This document shows, piece by piece, positions 1 through 12,568 of a DNA stretch of 64,000 nucleotides (position 1 is its first letter; every line of letters begins with the position of its first letter). Made by a program: the position numbers and the translations under genes. Source of the DNA: Sphagnum magellanicum (lineage: Eukaryota > Streptophyta > Sphagnopsida > Sphagnales > Sphagnaceae). The DNA is taken from NCBI GenBank assembly GCA_021904315.1, contig CM038909.1, forward strand, positions 21,924,212 through 21,988,211, in the 5' to 3' direction. The notes under the pieces were generated by a model. It was not told where the DNA came from, did no database searches, and saw only the letters and a program-made list of their open reading frames with translations.

Positions 1-2366
1 GCTCACAATGCTATGTAAATAATATGGAACCACAATATTTAGTAGATATTAAAATTACATTAAATATATATTGAAAATATATTTTCATTTTTTAATACAT
101 TGTGACATACATTTTTTAAATGCAAATTTAACATCACAGATCATATAAAATTTAAAATATTTTTTATTAATTTGATTTTTTTGTTTAACTTGCCATAATA
201 TGTAAAAACATCTTGAAAATTTTCTTAATAATGACATGGTTGAAATTCAAATATGGGTACTTTGAAAAACAATACAATGTGACAATTATCTTCCCTTCCC
301 CCCCATAGTGTATGCTTTCACCCTAATAGGGGGTGGAAAATTAAAGATCTCTCACATATTACCCCCCAAACAATGCCCTCTTTGATGCATGTAGTTACGA
401 AAATTAACACAATCTATTGACCCACCAAGGGACTACATGGGCTTGGGGAAGGGATGCTTAAATGCTTAAAGGGGTTGCACACCCACATGCCTAAGGGACA
501 TACACAGGTAGATATTTAGGCCTACATTTTACAATTTACATCCCTAGGTAACCTCATTGGTTAACTATAAAAAAATTTAAATTTCATATTTATGCCCCCT
601 ACTAATCAACATTAATTAACACTTATATAATTTTTTAGTCAAAATAGACAAGCCACATCAACTAATATTATCCTAATGTTTAATCAAAATGAGCATGCCA
701 TATTAAACACCATTAATCACTTCATTGGGGCCCATATGAAACACCATTAATCACATGATCTATAATATATGAGACAACAGGTCACTTGGACTTTGGCTAC
801 TACCTAAATCCAAGAAGATGAAACAATGTAATCTGAGTTGGGCTATCTTTGTTCCACATTCAATCATGAAATGCATAATAGGACAAGGAAACATGTTAAC
901 CAATCTGATGGGTGATAACCTATGAGCTCTTGGCTTACTTGCCAGGGTGATAGCTGAAAAAAGAAGCAGAGGTAGAAGTATAGCCCACAAATATATGAGC
1001 TTTAATCCTGCTGATTTCTTTTTGGACAACTCTGCTGATTCCACTGGCTCTGGGAATTTGAAGTCTGCTCCAGTTGTCTTCAACAACCCAATGCAATTTT
1101 GCCAAACCTGCAGTTAATGACAATTCTTTATGAGGACTAAGTCTATCATCTTTACATGGATCAGTCACCTATTATTAATTGCAAGAAGGTTATGTCCAAT
1201 TTCCCTGCAGTTCGCGAGATTCGAGGTCATGTCCACATGAATGCCTACGATCACTCAGTATAGACCAAATTGTTTCCTTTAGAAAGTGTTCATCGCTTTC
1301 CCCTCAGGTATTGAATCATATGGCAGAATTATAAAATATATCGATCACACGAGACAGGCGCAAATTGCTCCTTTCAGTTTCCCCTATAAAGATGAACTTG
1401 TTATAAACAATTGGTCATTTGTAATTACAACATCACCTTGACCAACATGTTTTTTTAACTTAAATTTTGTCACAAAAGACAAGTTTTGTTGTTTTGCTTG
1501 ATTTACATATTGCATGTAGGCAAGTTTCAATTGACATTAATATCTAAGTGTATACATGCCTATGCACCCAACTTTGAACTCCGACTTCCCATAGTCCAAG
1601 GTTCATTGTGAATGAAATCCTTGTAGGTGATACTATAAGTTAGGTAGTGATGAAATTATAGGCCATTGATGCCCATATGCTGAAAATTTTTCTCTTGAAA
1701 CTTCTTGCATGCATTTAACATGGAGGGTGCCACCCCTACCCAAATGTATGTTTGTAGCCAAAATAAGAAGTATTATACCTTTGAGGTAAGAAGAAGTGAT
1801 ATTAGGTACAATGTTGGGTGTGTATATGGTTTTAAACATACTTTCCATGTAAGTATAAATGAAAACTTGAAACTCGCTACCATGTCAAACAACTCAATGT
1901 GTTACATGAAACAAATATTGAAAATATAATGTCATTTCACTACCAAGGTTAAACAAAAACCTCCCAACTTTGTAACATTTTATACATGGCATTCATGATT
2001 CAACTACATCAAGAAACCCAACATCAAAGAAAACATTTTTTTAGCTTCACCAAATCCCTCCACATCCCTTGGACTTTCTTTTGCCTCATAACTCACACAA
2101 AGGCCTTTTGACCAATTTTTAATAAATAACAAACAAATACAGGTTCTTTGCACCAAGGCAACATTGACAAAAATTTGTGAGGATCCCTACAATAAGAAAA
2201 CAAGCATTTTCTAGTAATCCAAGTACAATAAAATCTTCCAAAAGAAAAACATACACACTTGCATAATAAACACAAAAACACACCAAAACAATGGAATGAT
2301 CTCAAATCATGAAAAGTGATATGAAACACCCAAGCATAAGGGCTTATCCCCTCCACAATCAAAATT
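1..2366. other. AT-rich intergenic DNA
   Basis: No convincing gene is visible. The short open frames are AT-rich and lack domain motifs. One 40-codon plus-strand frame at 995-1117 has protein-like composition and contains NPADFFLD, a string reminiscent of the post-linker region of ABCG half-transporters. It has no neighbouring exons that I can recognise, so it is at best a fragment. Confidence 0.6.
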
Positions 2367-2370
2367 TTTG

Positions 2371-2592
2371 GAAACTAGTTCACATTGGAATTGGTTTATA
2401 ACCAATTTAACACAACAATTTATTATTAGTTTTACCTATGATTTAGATGCATAAAAAAGGTTAAAGTTTTTAATCGATTTGGAACCTAGTTCACATTGGA
2501 ATTGGTTTAAAACCAATTTAACACAATAATTTATTATTAGTTTTACCTATGACTTAGATGCATAAAAAAGGTTAAATTTTTTAATCAATTGG
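2371..2592 (+). repeat. Tandem duplication, unit about 111 bp, two copies
   Basis: The segment beginning gaaactagttcacattgg at 2371 recurs at 2482 with only a few substitutions and runs to about 2592. Both copies carry the same internal landmarks (ttggtttaWaaccaattt, tttattattagttttacc, gatgcataaaaaaggtta). The high identity suggests a recent local duplication. There is no coding content. Confidence 0.9.
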
Positions 2593-2599
2593 ATTTTAC

Positions 2600-5500
2600 A
2601 AATTAAAGGAAATTAAGTTGTTTTCTTCATTTGGCAATGAACAAATTTTTTCCAAGCCTAGCCAATGCTCCCCACTTTTCATAGTCTAAACATAAAAGAT
2701 GACACAAATCACATTTGTGTTATTGATAAATTGAAAAATGCTTGAAATGAATAATATGCAAGGAATTCCCTTAAAGCAACTTGCTTTTGGAGCTTGTTAT
2801 TGCTGAAATAATGTTGAGTTGGTGGGGCAACTTGGTATTATTATTGTTAGTTGATGTATATGTAAACACAAACACCGTAGTTTACACAATTAAACCACAA
2901 TAAAATGCACTCAATTTGCACAATTAGATTTTAAATCATAATAAAATGCACCAAGAAAATATTTCATTTTTTCAAAATGGAGATAGTGCACATAGGAATT
3001 CCAAATTCTTCAACAATTTACAGATTAAAAAAAAAGGAACAGCTCAAAACTTTATCATTGAACTCAAAAACAATGTTTTATTTATAAAACTTCTTTGTCA
3101 AGTTTAGAATTTAGAATTTGATAATAACTTTGTCATTGAGTTTAAACTTTGAATAACAACATAAGGAGGTGGAGGTGGATAGTTGGGGATGGTTTTTTTA
3201 GAACTATTGTAACAAATGTGATGAAGAACCCAGAAAAAAAATTTAAAAACTCAAAGTTTAATGAAATTTGTTTGTTCCATCCATAAACTTATAGGTAGTT
3301 CAAAGTATGACAATGAAGCCATTGGGGGGAGTGGGGAGTGTGGGTATTTTTTGTTTCTAAAAGTTGTTGTTGTATAATCAAATCAGGTAAGATGCTACTT
3401 GTACACATTAACCATGACAACAATGGGGAAAATCTGACATAATGCCAACTGTGGGTTGCTAAAAAAGCGTGATTGAATGCTTTTTGGAAATATCATTCAA
3501 TTTCCCCATGAGGAGGGGAGTCCTCAAATGTCTGCGGAGTGAGTTCAGTCTGGAAAATAGTGTCAAATTTCCTTGACTTGTCTGGCAGAAAAAAACTCCA
3601 GGATACAAAACAAAATCCTCTCAACTATTTAGCATACCCAGCACCATCAACATGAGGCAGGTCGAAAATCATTGATCTTTTGACCACACCAACCCATTAT
3701 TAATACAATTCAATTTAGGTCACATCACATTGAATAAAAGATTAATTCTCTTTTAAATCTTCTCTTCATATTTGAATGATTTTTGTGAGTTTCTTGACAT
3801 ATTCAATACACGATGTTTTTTTAAAAAAATGTTTTCAATAAGGGAAGATTCAATTTCTATGTAACAAAACTAATGGAAGTGAAAATGATTTCATGGAAAA
3901 TTTATATGGACCTAATGAAATCTTGTTTTGGTACCATAGACTTCGAAGGAACAAATGATAATATATTAGTATTTTGACTTTATGTCAATTTGATTGATAT
4001 TTGTAATATGAAACCCAAGTTGTTGTTATCATTACTAATATGGGTTTGGTTTTTAACAATTGTGGTATTGCTAACAATATCATTTTTCAAGCTTGTAAGT
4101 GCCAATGTCCAAAGCTAGATAGGAGTATGGCAAAAGATTAAGTATTCAAACTTTTATTTGTTGTTCATTATTTGCAATTTTTTAAAATTATGGATTGCAT
4201 TGGTTGTGCATTGTGTGCATGACATATTATTTTTTGTTTTATGCATTTCAATTGTATGAATCAACTTCCAATATCATATCATGCTCATCCACACCCCACA
4301 TGAATGCCAAAAAAAAATGAAATATCAATACCATATACAAGTAAACAAATGGTAACAAAATAGGTGGCATATCAAAAATCCAATTAAAAAATGAGATAAT
4401 TTTAAATATGAACATAAAAAATAGATTTAATTTTTTTAAAAGTTTCATTAAAAAATCATTGGAGTCGTCCATTTGAATTTATGACAAATTAAACTTGAGG
4501 AATTTTAATATAATATTAAACAATAAAAAAGTACACTTGAAATTGATTGGTCAATATGGTGTTCAAACAAATGTGAACAAATGTGACAACTAGAGTTTTA
4601 TACTTGCTTGGATATTAAGTTGATTTTCTTTTCCAACATTAGTCAATATCATATTAGGTGATAATTAAATTGATAATTGACAAATCAAGTTTTACATGAA
4701 AATTAAGGTCATTTTCATTTTCTCCAAATGTTAATATTGCAATGAGCAAAGGCCCTACACAAGTCTAGTTTTTAATGTAGGGGGCTCAACGTAGCTAGGG
4801 TTTATTCCTAAAGTTTAAAATTTACATTTTCAAAGTTTGAATTTTTATTGTTAACATGGTAGATAGGCTAAGATATCCAAAAAGCCTTGCAACCATGGTC
4901 TTGCGGGCCAGGACATCCACATGAATAAAAAGGCTCAATAGAAAATTAGAAAGGCATTATGAAAATTTTGAAATTTACGAAAAAATGTTTCTCATTTTGT
5001 TAAATATTAATTTTCTAATCTTGTAATAATCAAGTTGTGAGAACCACCTTAAATAACTAAATGTTTTAAAATTGATGAAAATGGAAACCTTTGAGAACCA
5101 ACTTTGTGAAAAAAAAGAAAGTCCTAAAACCCAACTAGTTTTTTAAAGCTTGAATTTTAGTTTTTTTTAATGAACTAAACTAGTTCTTAAAACTTTTTTT
5201 AAATAAAATAAAATCTATAGTTAAAAATTTAAAAACAAAAAAAAAAAAGTGAACATCACCCAACGTTGGTTGAAACCTACTTTTACATTACAACATTTAA
5301 TGAAATAAATATATACTAAATATAGATATAAAAATCATCATATATTCAAAATGTGTCATCAAATGAATATTTTATTTTTTATTGTTAGAATGTACTTGAC
5401 ACATAATTCAAACAAAAGTTCACATTGAAAAAAAGAAGTTTCACAAATATCTATATTTTTAAAAAAAGATTAAAAAATGAAAATTATAAAAATTACTGAA

Positions 5501-5844
5501 TCATAATGAAGAATCACCTTATTTTTAACATTAAAATGAAAAAACTCAATTAGTGTTACCGCAAAAGCATGAACATGTGTCTAAATGGATAGACTCGCCT
5601 TCATTACATCATGCTATGTTCAACTTGATCTATGTGCTCACATAAGCACTACATTCACAAATAATGTATATATATTAAAATTCATGTATGCACAATATAT
5701 GGGATACTTTTTTAAAAAACACATCTCAACTAGTAAAAAGTAAAAGACTAATTAAACACTTGGTGATTAAAAATGAAATCAATGCTCCATCTAATATCAT
5801 AAAATGGTAATAAATTAAACAAATAGGACATTAGCATCAAATCA
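2600..5844. other. AT-rich intergenic DNA without recognisable genes
   Basis: Homopolymer runs and very AT-rich sequence dominate. Open frames are short and of low complexity on both strands. Nothing here supports a gene, an RNA or an intact mobile element. Confidence 0.6.
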
Positions 5845-6368
5845 TGTACTAAAGTATTCCTTAAACCAATCTTAGAATCAAGACTCATTACCATCTTCTC
5901 AACACACAAGAACCATGGATGATAATCTCACACTTGATCACACAATTCTTGAATTGTTTCCAATAAAAATGTCAAAATTACATGTGCATATGCTTAACTA
6001 GGTCATTACCTGTAGCAGCCTATTTTAAACTGGCAAATATATCGCCAGAATGAAAAAATTTAAATAAAAAAATAAAAACGATTTTGAATGTTTTTAGTAG
6101 CTAGAAGTGAGAAGAAATAAAAGTGAAATAAAAATCCCCAGACTCATTTATCATTGTGTAGCCAAACATATATATATATATATGAAAGGATGATTAAATG
6201 TTTTTACTTTTATTTACAGTTTATAGTCAGATTTGGCTAAATCTTCAAAGGGATGATTGCCACTTTTTTTTACATCTTCAATGAATGATCACCATGTTTG
6301 CTACAAACATAAATTCCTAACAATAAAATACTTGACATGTACACTAAGTTTGTTATAAGATTGGACAC
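5845..6368 (+). repeat. Left copy of a diverged ~0.5-kb direct repeat (LTR-like)
   Basis: It starts with TGTACTAAAG and is collinear with 8979-9454. Shared blocks include aatcaagactcattaccatc, gtcaaaattacatgtgcata, gcttaactaggtca, tttatagtcagatttRgcta and gggatgattgccactttt. Identity looks to be around 75-85 percent with several small indels. The TG start suits an LTR, but I cannot find a clear tRNA primer-binding site immediately inside, and no target-site duplication is obvious. Alternatives are a segmental duplication or two solo copies of one dispersed repeat. Confidence 0.85.
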
Positions 6369-6534
6369 ATGGATGCCATGCCATGGCCCCTACTAGTTTG
6401 ACTAGTGTGTTACATGCCATGCCATTTTCTCACACCTAATTGTTGGAAGCAAAGAAGAATAATTCCACCTCGATATTAAAGCCATAAAAAAAACAAAGGA
6501 AGGATCATCACAATCAGAGTGAGAACCAGCTCGT

Positions 6535-7548
6535 TTTTTCATCCTCGTTCCGCATTTCGGGTTCCGTGGTCTCTTCCTTTTTTCCTTCATCCTCGTTCCG
6601 CATTTCGGGTTCTGTGCTCTCTTCCTTTTTTCTTCATCCTGGTTTCCGCATTTCGGGTTCTGTGCTCTCTTCCTTTTTTCTTCATCCTGGTTCCGCATTT
6701 CGGGTTTCTGTGCGATCTTCCTTTTTTCATCATCCTGGTTCCCGCATTTCGGGTTCTGTGCGCTCTTCCTTTTTTCATCATCCTGATTCCCGCATTTCGG
6801 GTTTCTGTGCGATCTTCCTTTTTTCATCATCCTGATTCCCGCATTTCGGGTTTCTGTGCGATCTTCCTTTTTTCATCATCCTGGTTCCCGCATTTCGGGT
6901 TCTGTGCGCTCTTCCTTTTTTCATCATCCTCATTCCCGCATTTCGGGTTCTGTGCGCTCTTCCTTTTTTCATCATCCTGATTCCGCATTTCGGGTTCTGT
7001 ACGCTCTTCCTTTTTTCATCATCCTGATTCCACATTTCGGGTTCTGTGCGCTCTTCCTTTTTTCATCATCCTGGTTTCCGCATTTCGGGTTCTGTGCTCT
7101 CTTCCTTTTTTCATCATCCTGATTCCGCATTTCGGGTTCTGTGCGCTCTTCCTTTTTTCATCATCCTGGTTTCCGCATTTCGGGTTCTGTGCGCTCTTCC
7201 TTTTTTCATCATCCTGATTCCGCATTTCGGGTTCTGTGGTCTCTTCCTTTTTTCTTCATCCTGGTTCCGCATTTCGGGTTCTGTGGTCTCTTCCTTTTTT
7301 TCATCATCCTGGTTCCGCATTTCGGGTTCTGTGGTCTCTTCCTTTTTTCATCATCCTGGTTCCGCATTTCGGGTTCTGTGGTCTCTTCCTTTTTTCATCA
7401 TCCTGGTTCCGCATTTCGGGTTCTGTGGTCTCTTCCTTTTTTCTTCATCCGCATTTTGGCTCTCTGCTCTCTTCCTTTTTTCTTCATCCGCATTTTGGCT
7501 TCTCTGCTCTCTTCCTTTTTTCTTCATCCGCATTTTGGCTTCTCTGCT
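6535..7548 (+). repeat. Minisatellite, ~47-49-bp unit, about 22 copies
   Basis: The array is built from a unit containing gcatttcgggttctgtgc, then gctcttccttttttcatc and atcctgattcc. About 19 units keep the cgggttctgtg core. The last three (about 7440-7548) are shorter and degenerate, with gcattttggcttctctgc. Unit length wavers between 47 and 49 bp, so the reading frame changes from unit to unit. The long open frames seen in several frames on both strands are therefore products of the repeat, not a conserved protein. The pyrimidine-rich array stops about 200 bp upstream of the start codon at 7743 and could form its promoter or 5' UTR region (inference). Confidence 0.95.
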
Positions 7549-7742
7549 CCCTTTCACAATTTTTGAAGCGTTGCAGCGATTTCGCTCCTTCCAGTTCATT
7601 GAACTGCTTGAGGCCGCAAGATAAGAGAAGGATGAGTATAAGAACTCACATGATTGTGTGTGGAGATCAATATGGTTTCGATTGAGAACAAATACTTTAC
7701 TGCCTCACAGTTTCGAGAGAGTCCTTTGAATTAGCATCAGAG

Positions 7743-8307
7743 ATGGGTGCAGGAATCAGTTTCATGAGTGCAAACGTTGCAACACCTCCAACGAGCGAAT
7801 GGCAGGCACTAGCGTCAAGCTTCGCTTCGAATTCTGCGACGCTGATGTCAAGGCTGCTCCTTCTCTTCATTTTCATCACCATCGCTGCCTGTGGCCTGCA
7901 TCTCCACATGCGGAAGCCGTTATCAGGAAGCGATGATGGTATATTACTAAATGCAAAACCAGTCCCATGAGAGCGAAGCAAGCTAGCTAGCGTTTGTAAC
8001 TGGGCAAATCTTGAGTCCGACTTAATATTTTGCCAGCTATTCAATGTCGACGACACTTGCGTACGCATCCTCGTTCTGTGTATTGATACCAGATGTAACT
8101 GACTGTGTTTAAATAACCTTTGCCTGTTGATGGGTCGGAACTGCAGGCACCACAGGAGAAGAGCCATCGGAAGATGTTGAGATGAACGATTTTCATTCAG
8201 CTGAAGGACCTTCTTCTTTCACTGATGCTGTTGCGGCGTCTATTTTGTCCGCAGCAAATACCGTGTCACTGGATGCGGTTTCCATTGCCATGAATGCTTC
8301 CAGCTAA
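7743..8307 (+). CDS. Small single-pass membrane protein, two exons, unknown function
   Basis: I do not recognise this protein. The model is exon 1 at 7743-7938 and exon 2 at 8147-8307. The donor is GATGATG|GTATAT and the acceptor CTGCAG|GC; the split glycine codon keeps the phase, giving 118 residues and a TAA stop. The N-terminal ~36 residues are Ser/Ala-rich, a hydrophobic stretch at about residues 38-54 (LLLLFIFITIAACGL) is a likely membrane anchor, and the tail is acidic (GEEPSEDVEM) followed by a small-residue helix-like end. Support is splice phase plus the sharp change to balanced codon use. The opposite-strand 156-codon frame (7697-8167) is taken as a shadow. The gene lies just downstream of the minisatellite and between the two direct repeats, so it may be lineage-specific or part of a mobile unit. 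Confidence 0.5.
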
Positions 8308-8978
8308 ACCACCTCCGGTGATTAATTATCTTTGAAATTTCAGTGCTTTCACTCATTGGAGGTTTGCTTTTTTGGTGTTGTAAAGAAGAGTGTCTCTTCC
8401 CTCATGTTTATGGCATCCTCGGAGAGCGGATGGGCTAGACGTGCTTATAGTTATAAATAGAAATGTGTCTTCCTTGATGTTTGATGTCTTCCTCGTAGAG
8501 CTGATCGACTAGACTTGTTAGTCTACCGAACTCTGTGTAGTGAGACATGAAAGCAGACCGTGTATTGACATAACTGAATATTAAAGTATGTTTGGCTAGA
8601 GTTGTTTCGTTATCTTTTAATGTTGGAATTTCAAAGGGGTTTTTTTTTCCTATTTCCAATTTGCTATGTATATGTATTATTCATGCTTTCGATATCTGGG
8701 CTCCTTTTGCTTTCCTTCATTTTACTACTGCAAATTTCCCTGTTCGGACGCAGCGGGTTCCAAGGTTTTTTTACTTGTGGGTGAGATTTTTGGGTTAGGC
8801 TTGGTTTGTAGCGTCGTGAGCATGAAGACAGTGATGGTGTGGAGAGTGGTGAAAGGTTTTGATTTTGGAGAAAAGACTTGTGGTGTGTCGGACAAGCGGT
8901 GGAGTCTTTTGCAGCTGCGTTCATTTTTTCATGTAGCAGCAGAAGGTTCGATGCAAGGAGGAGGAGGAGGGGTTCTCC

Positions 8979-9454
8979 TGTACTAAAGTGATTCCTTGAA
9001 CCACTCTTGGAATCAAGACTCATTACCATCTTCTGAATACATGAATGATAATCTCCACTTGACCACACAATTATTGAATTGTTTTCAATAAATGTGTCAA
9101 AATTACATGTGCATATATGCTTAACTAGGTCACACCTTTACAAGCCTTTTTTAAAATTGGCAATGCAAAACAAGAAGAAAAAATTGATTTTGAATGTTTT
9201 CAATAGCCAGAATTGAAATAAATAAATAAAATCGCCAGATTCCTATATGTGCTTATTATTGTGTACCCAAACATAAAAAAGGAAGGATTAAATTTTTATT
9301 TTTTAATTTACGGTTTATAGTCAGATTTAGCTAAATCTTCCTTTGGGATGATTGCCACTTTTTCTACTTATTCATTGAATGATCACCACTTTGGCAACAA
9401 ATACAAGGAATTCCTTTAAAAACACTGACTTGTACACCAGTTCTGATATGTGAC
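8979..9454 (+). repeat. Right copy of the ~0.5-kb direct repeat (LTR-like)
   Basis: This is the partner of 5845-6368 and also begins TGTACTAAAG. It is preceded at about 8955-8972 by a purine tract (aaggaggaggaggagggg), which resembles the polypurine tract normally found just upstream of a 3' LTR. The end is ill-defined near ttgtacaccagttctgatat. Divergence from the left copy indicates an old event. Confidence 0.8.
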
Positions 9455-11500
9455 CACCATTTTTATTTTTAAAAATAAAAATAATTGAAGAAACTGTAAA
9501 GAACCTACTATCCTTTGCTGGTTCTTTCATCGAATCTGCAGTTTCTTTGAGTTTTTGAAATACCCAAAATCATAAGTTCTTTGATTCTGATTTTATTTTT
9601 ATTTTTTTCAAAAAATACAACCTGCAGTTCTTCTGTTTTAACATTTTCAAGAACTGAAACCAGGAAAAATCAAAGTGCCCACAAAACACACCCTAAAACA
9701 TTTCACCCAAAAGAACATTGATAAAAATTTGATGACATGGAAATGAAATTGGTTTCCTAGATAAAATTAACCATATAAAGGATATCGGCTACATGAAAGA
9801 TATTTCATCCATATTGTGAAATTTCATTAGAATTCATCACTTTCATGGTCACTTTCATCCATGTGGCACCATACCTTTCAACAAGTTCATGTTGTCAGCT
9901 TCATATATATTGTCCTTTCATTCATTTTCATCCATATGTGTTAGTTTTACTACCAAATTCAATTTCGTCCAAGTTGTCAAAATTTGTTTATATATAAATC
10001 CAATTAGGTGTGGCTAGTTAAATTTCATGTGATCAATTTTATCCATGAACATAGTCCCATGCATCATCAAGTTCTGCCATGTGCCTTCAAAATATGTATA
10101 TACACCTCTTGGATCAAATCTCTTACACACTAGAGCTTTGACACCAAGTGACATGCCCCAAAATTGCCATGAGATGAAAATATATATAGAGATCGTTGGT
10201 TCGAGTTGTTGTGGGCCCGAGTGAACCAAGAGGCTTTACCAAGCCCTCTATTGAAAGCCTATCACAAGTCAGTTGCAAATGAAGCCAAACTAAGGAGCTT
10301 ATGATAAATTTGTGGTGAGTCTTGATCATGTCTAGATTCAAATTGCATGAAAATCCTCGCTTTGGTTATTTTGTGCATATGAAAGAAAGGGTTTAAACGT
10401 TTCCTTACCAAAACTTTATATGTCTTTTATGCATACATGGTTCTTGGTATTGGTACTTTATTTCCAAAGGAGCTAAGGAATGCGCTTGAAGCTCAACAAG
10501 TTTTCTTTGGGCACGTTTCTTGGGCCCTGCCCCCACAGGGACAGGAACTATCGCATTGGATCCAACTTTTGGAAGTTTTACCTTATTAAAATCGGTTTCA
10601 CATTATGTGAGCCAGTTTCTTTGGTGAAAGTGTTTAGACTGTTTAAATCGGAACGGATTTTTTGGGTGTTCAGAGTGTGGACACAGTAGGTAGATGTACA
10701 ACATCTTGGCTCAACTTCTTATCTATTGGCAGGGCCAGCGTGTTTGTGATGCCTTGTTTTGATTGAGGAGGTACCCTTAATGTCATGCATTTCACGAGTC
10801 TATGGGGTTAATGAAGGAACATGTCTCAGTTGTTGTTCAGCAGGTGGTTTTCACTTTCACATGTATTCAATATTATTATTCAGCATGAAAAAACTCAATT
10901 GATTTTTTGCCCTTCAATTCATCCCATCTTGGTGGCCATGTATTTTCCTAACTTCATCTCATACTTGCCTCTATTGTGCATGGGTGTAACCTCTCAAATA
11001 CGTATGAACTACAAACCAATTCCATTGCAATGTCTTGATCAACTACTTTTTTTCCTGTGAGATTTCGCTAAAGGGAAACAAAATTTAAATTTTAAATTTT
11101 AAAAATAAAGTTATTTTTGAGAGTTTCATTGCCAATTAAAAGCCCACCCCCCCTTTTTTTTTAAAAGAAGGGGGAGGAAAAATCGCTAAATTTCTATATT
11201 TGGTTCGGACATAATATAGCCAAAGATATATAGATGATTAAAGATTAAATTGTTTTTCATATCTGGCTTATGGAAATATTTGGCAAGATATTTGACAAAG
11301 TGTTTTCTGTCCATTCATCCATCCATCCATCCATCCATTGATCTCTCACGGTGCACTGTTGGCTGTTGGTTAAGCCTTTATAACACGGAGCTCCGTTTCC
11401 TTCGCTCATCTTCTTTCTATCGAAGTAGTGTTGTTGTTGTTGTTGATTGTTCCTTTCTCAATTTTCTTCTGTATACAAATCTTGTGGTCATACTCTAAAT
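9455..11500. other. Intergenic DNA; (TCCA)n microsatellite at 11315-11338
   Basis: AT-rich sequence with a palindromic A/T stretch near 9454-9483. A perfect (ATCC)n run sits at 11315-11338. The rise in GC content after about 11,340 suggests the start of an upstream or transcribed region for the gene at 12569, but no coding exon is recognisable. Confidence 0.5.
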
Positions 11501-12073
11501 CTCGATCTCTTCTATCCACCTGTTTGCTTAGGATTTCGGAAGGCACATTCAAATTTATTTGGCTCGTGAGAGTCCAAAGTTAGCACTAAAAACAATAAAT
11601 CCAGCTGTTCTTTACGAGTGTTCTTTACGAGTGAGTTTTGTTGTTCTCTGCCTCAGAACACTAAGTACCGAGCGTGGTGTTTTTTTGTTTTGTTGTTTTT
11701 TTGGCTTAAGCAATTTCCATCAGGTGTTACAAGTGATCTTTGCCTTGCACATTAATATTAAGGTCGTGACGTGCAGTGACGACGCCTTCTGCTCAGTTGT
11801 AGGGATCTGCTGGTCAGGTTTTTGTTGGTGGTAAGTAGCAAAACCTCGCCTCGATCAGACGTTGTTGAACTTTCCTTGCTTTTCAGACGTTCTTGGCTGG
11901 CAACATCGTAGTTTTGAGTCGGTTTTTCTTCTGTTTCGGTTGTCTTCCATTGCTGTTTGGCGTTGCTCTGATACTACTCGTTTGCGCAATGGCGACCGGC
12001 TGGTGATGCTTTGATATTTTTCGTGAAGTGAGTCTCCTTTGTCAATTCTGATGCAAGTAGCAAGTCGCAGTTT

Positions 12074-12352
12074 CTAGGATTTCGCATATGATGAAGAAAA
12101 TGTGACGAGTATGTTATTAAGATCTCTAACTTCGAAACTGCTAACACTGGTGCAATTTCGCAGACTAGGTGTTGGTTGCTCATCTACAAAAGCTGTGTTG
12201 TCGTGCACAGAGGCAGGGCTAAGTTGCTCCATCCCATCAACAATCGGCAGCCTCTGATTCCACTTAAACTTATCCACCAGGAAACGTGGTACCATTTGCA
12301 ACCTTGATGGCACCTCTTCCTCATCACCTGTAACTCGGTTGCCTTTGATCAC
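12074..12352 (-). CDS. Possible coding exon, unrecognised protein
   Basis: The minus-strand frame reads about 90 residues with a natural-looking composition (for example KGNRVTGDEEEVPSRLQM and VPRFLVDKFKWNQRLPIVDG) before a TAG stop. I cannot assign a family and have not found matching exons. It lies in the region upstream of the plus-strand gene at 12569, so it may be the tail of a divergent gene, a retroelement remnant, or a chance frame. Confidence 0.25.
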   Translation of the reverse strand: MIKGNRVTGDEEEVPSRLQMVPRFLVDKFKWNQRLPIVDGMEQLSPASVHDNTAFVDEQPTPSLRNCTSVSSFEVRDLNNILVTFSSSYAKS

Positions 12353-12568
12353 CTTGGTCTGACACCTGTGATTAGCACTTCACAAGGTCATGCCTGCACT
12401 TGTTTTTTGTCATGCATATTTGCTGGAAACTAAAGATGAAACCACCTTCAATTTGTTGCTGCGATTTTTTGCTGCAACTTCATAAATGTGCTTGCTGTTG
12501 ATGACAATGTTGGGTTGGATTTTCTTGTCAGTGCATCTGCTGGATCATGAGCACTGGTGTAGGAAACT

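Noticed and set aside
6535-7548. CRISPR array, given the regular repeats.
   Set aside because: There are no unique spacers, the units are directly contiguous, and the context is a eukaryotic nuclear genome.
6402-7624. Several overlapping ORFs on both strands (up to 192 codons) across the minisatellite, with translations such as FRVLCALPFFIIL and KCGNQDDEKRK.
   Set aside because: They come from a 47-49-bp repeat whose length is not a multiple of three, so the frame changes from unit to unit; no single protein is maintained.
7697-8167. 156-codon minus-strand ORF opposite the small membrane-protein gene.
   Set aside because: It overlaps exon 1 and the intron of a plus-strand model with consistent splice phases, and its translation shows no domain.
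10195-10230. ggttcgagttgttgtggg as a possible tRNA T-arm.
   Set aside because: No acceptor, D or anticodon stems fit around it.
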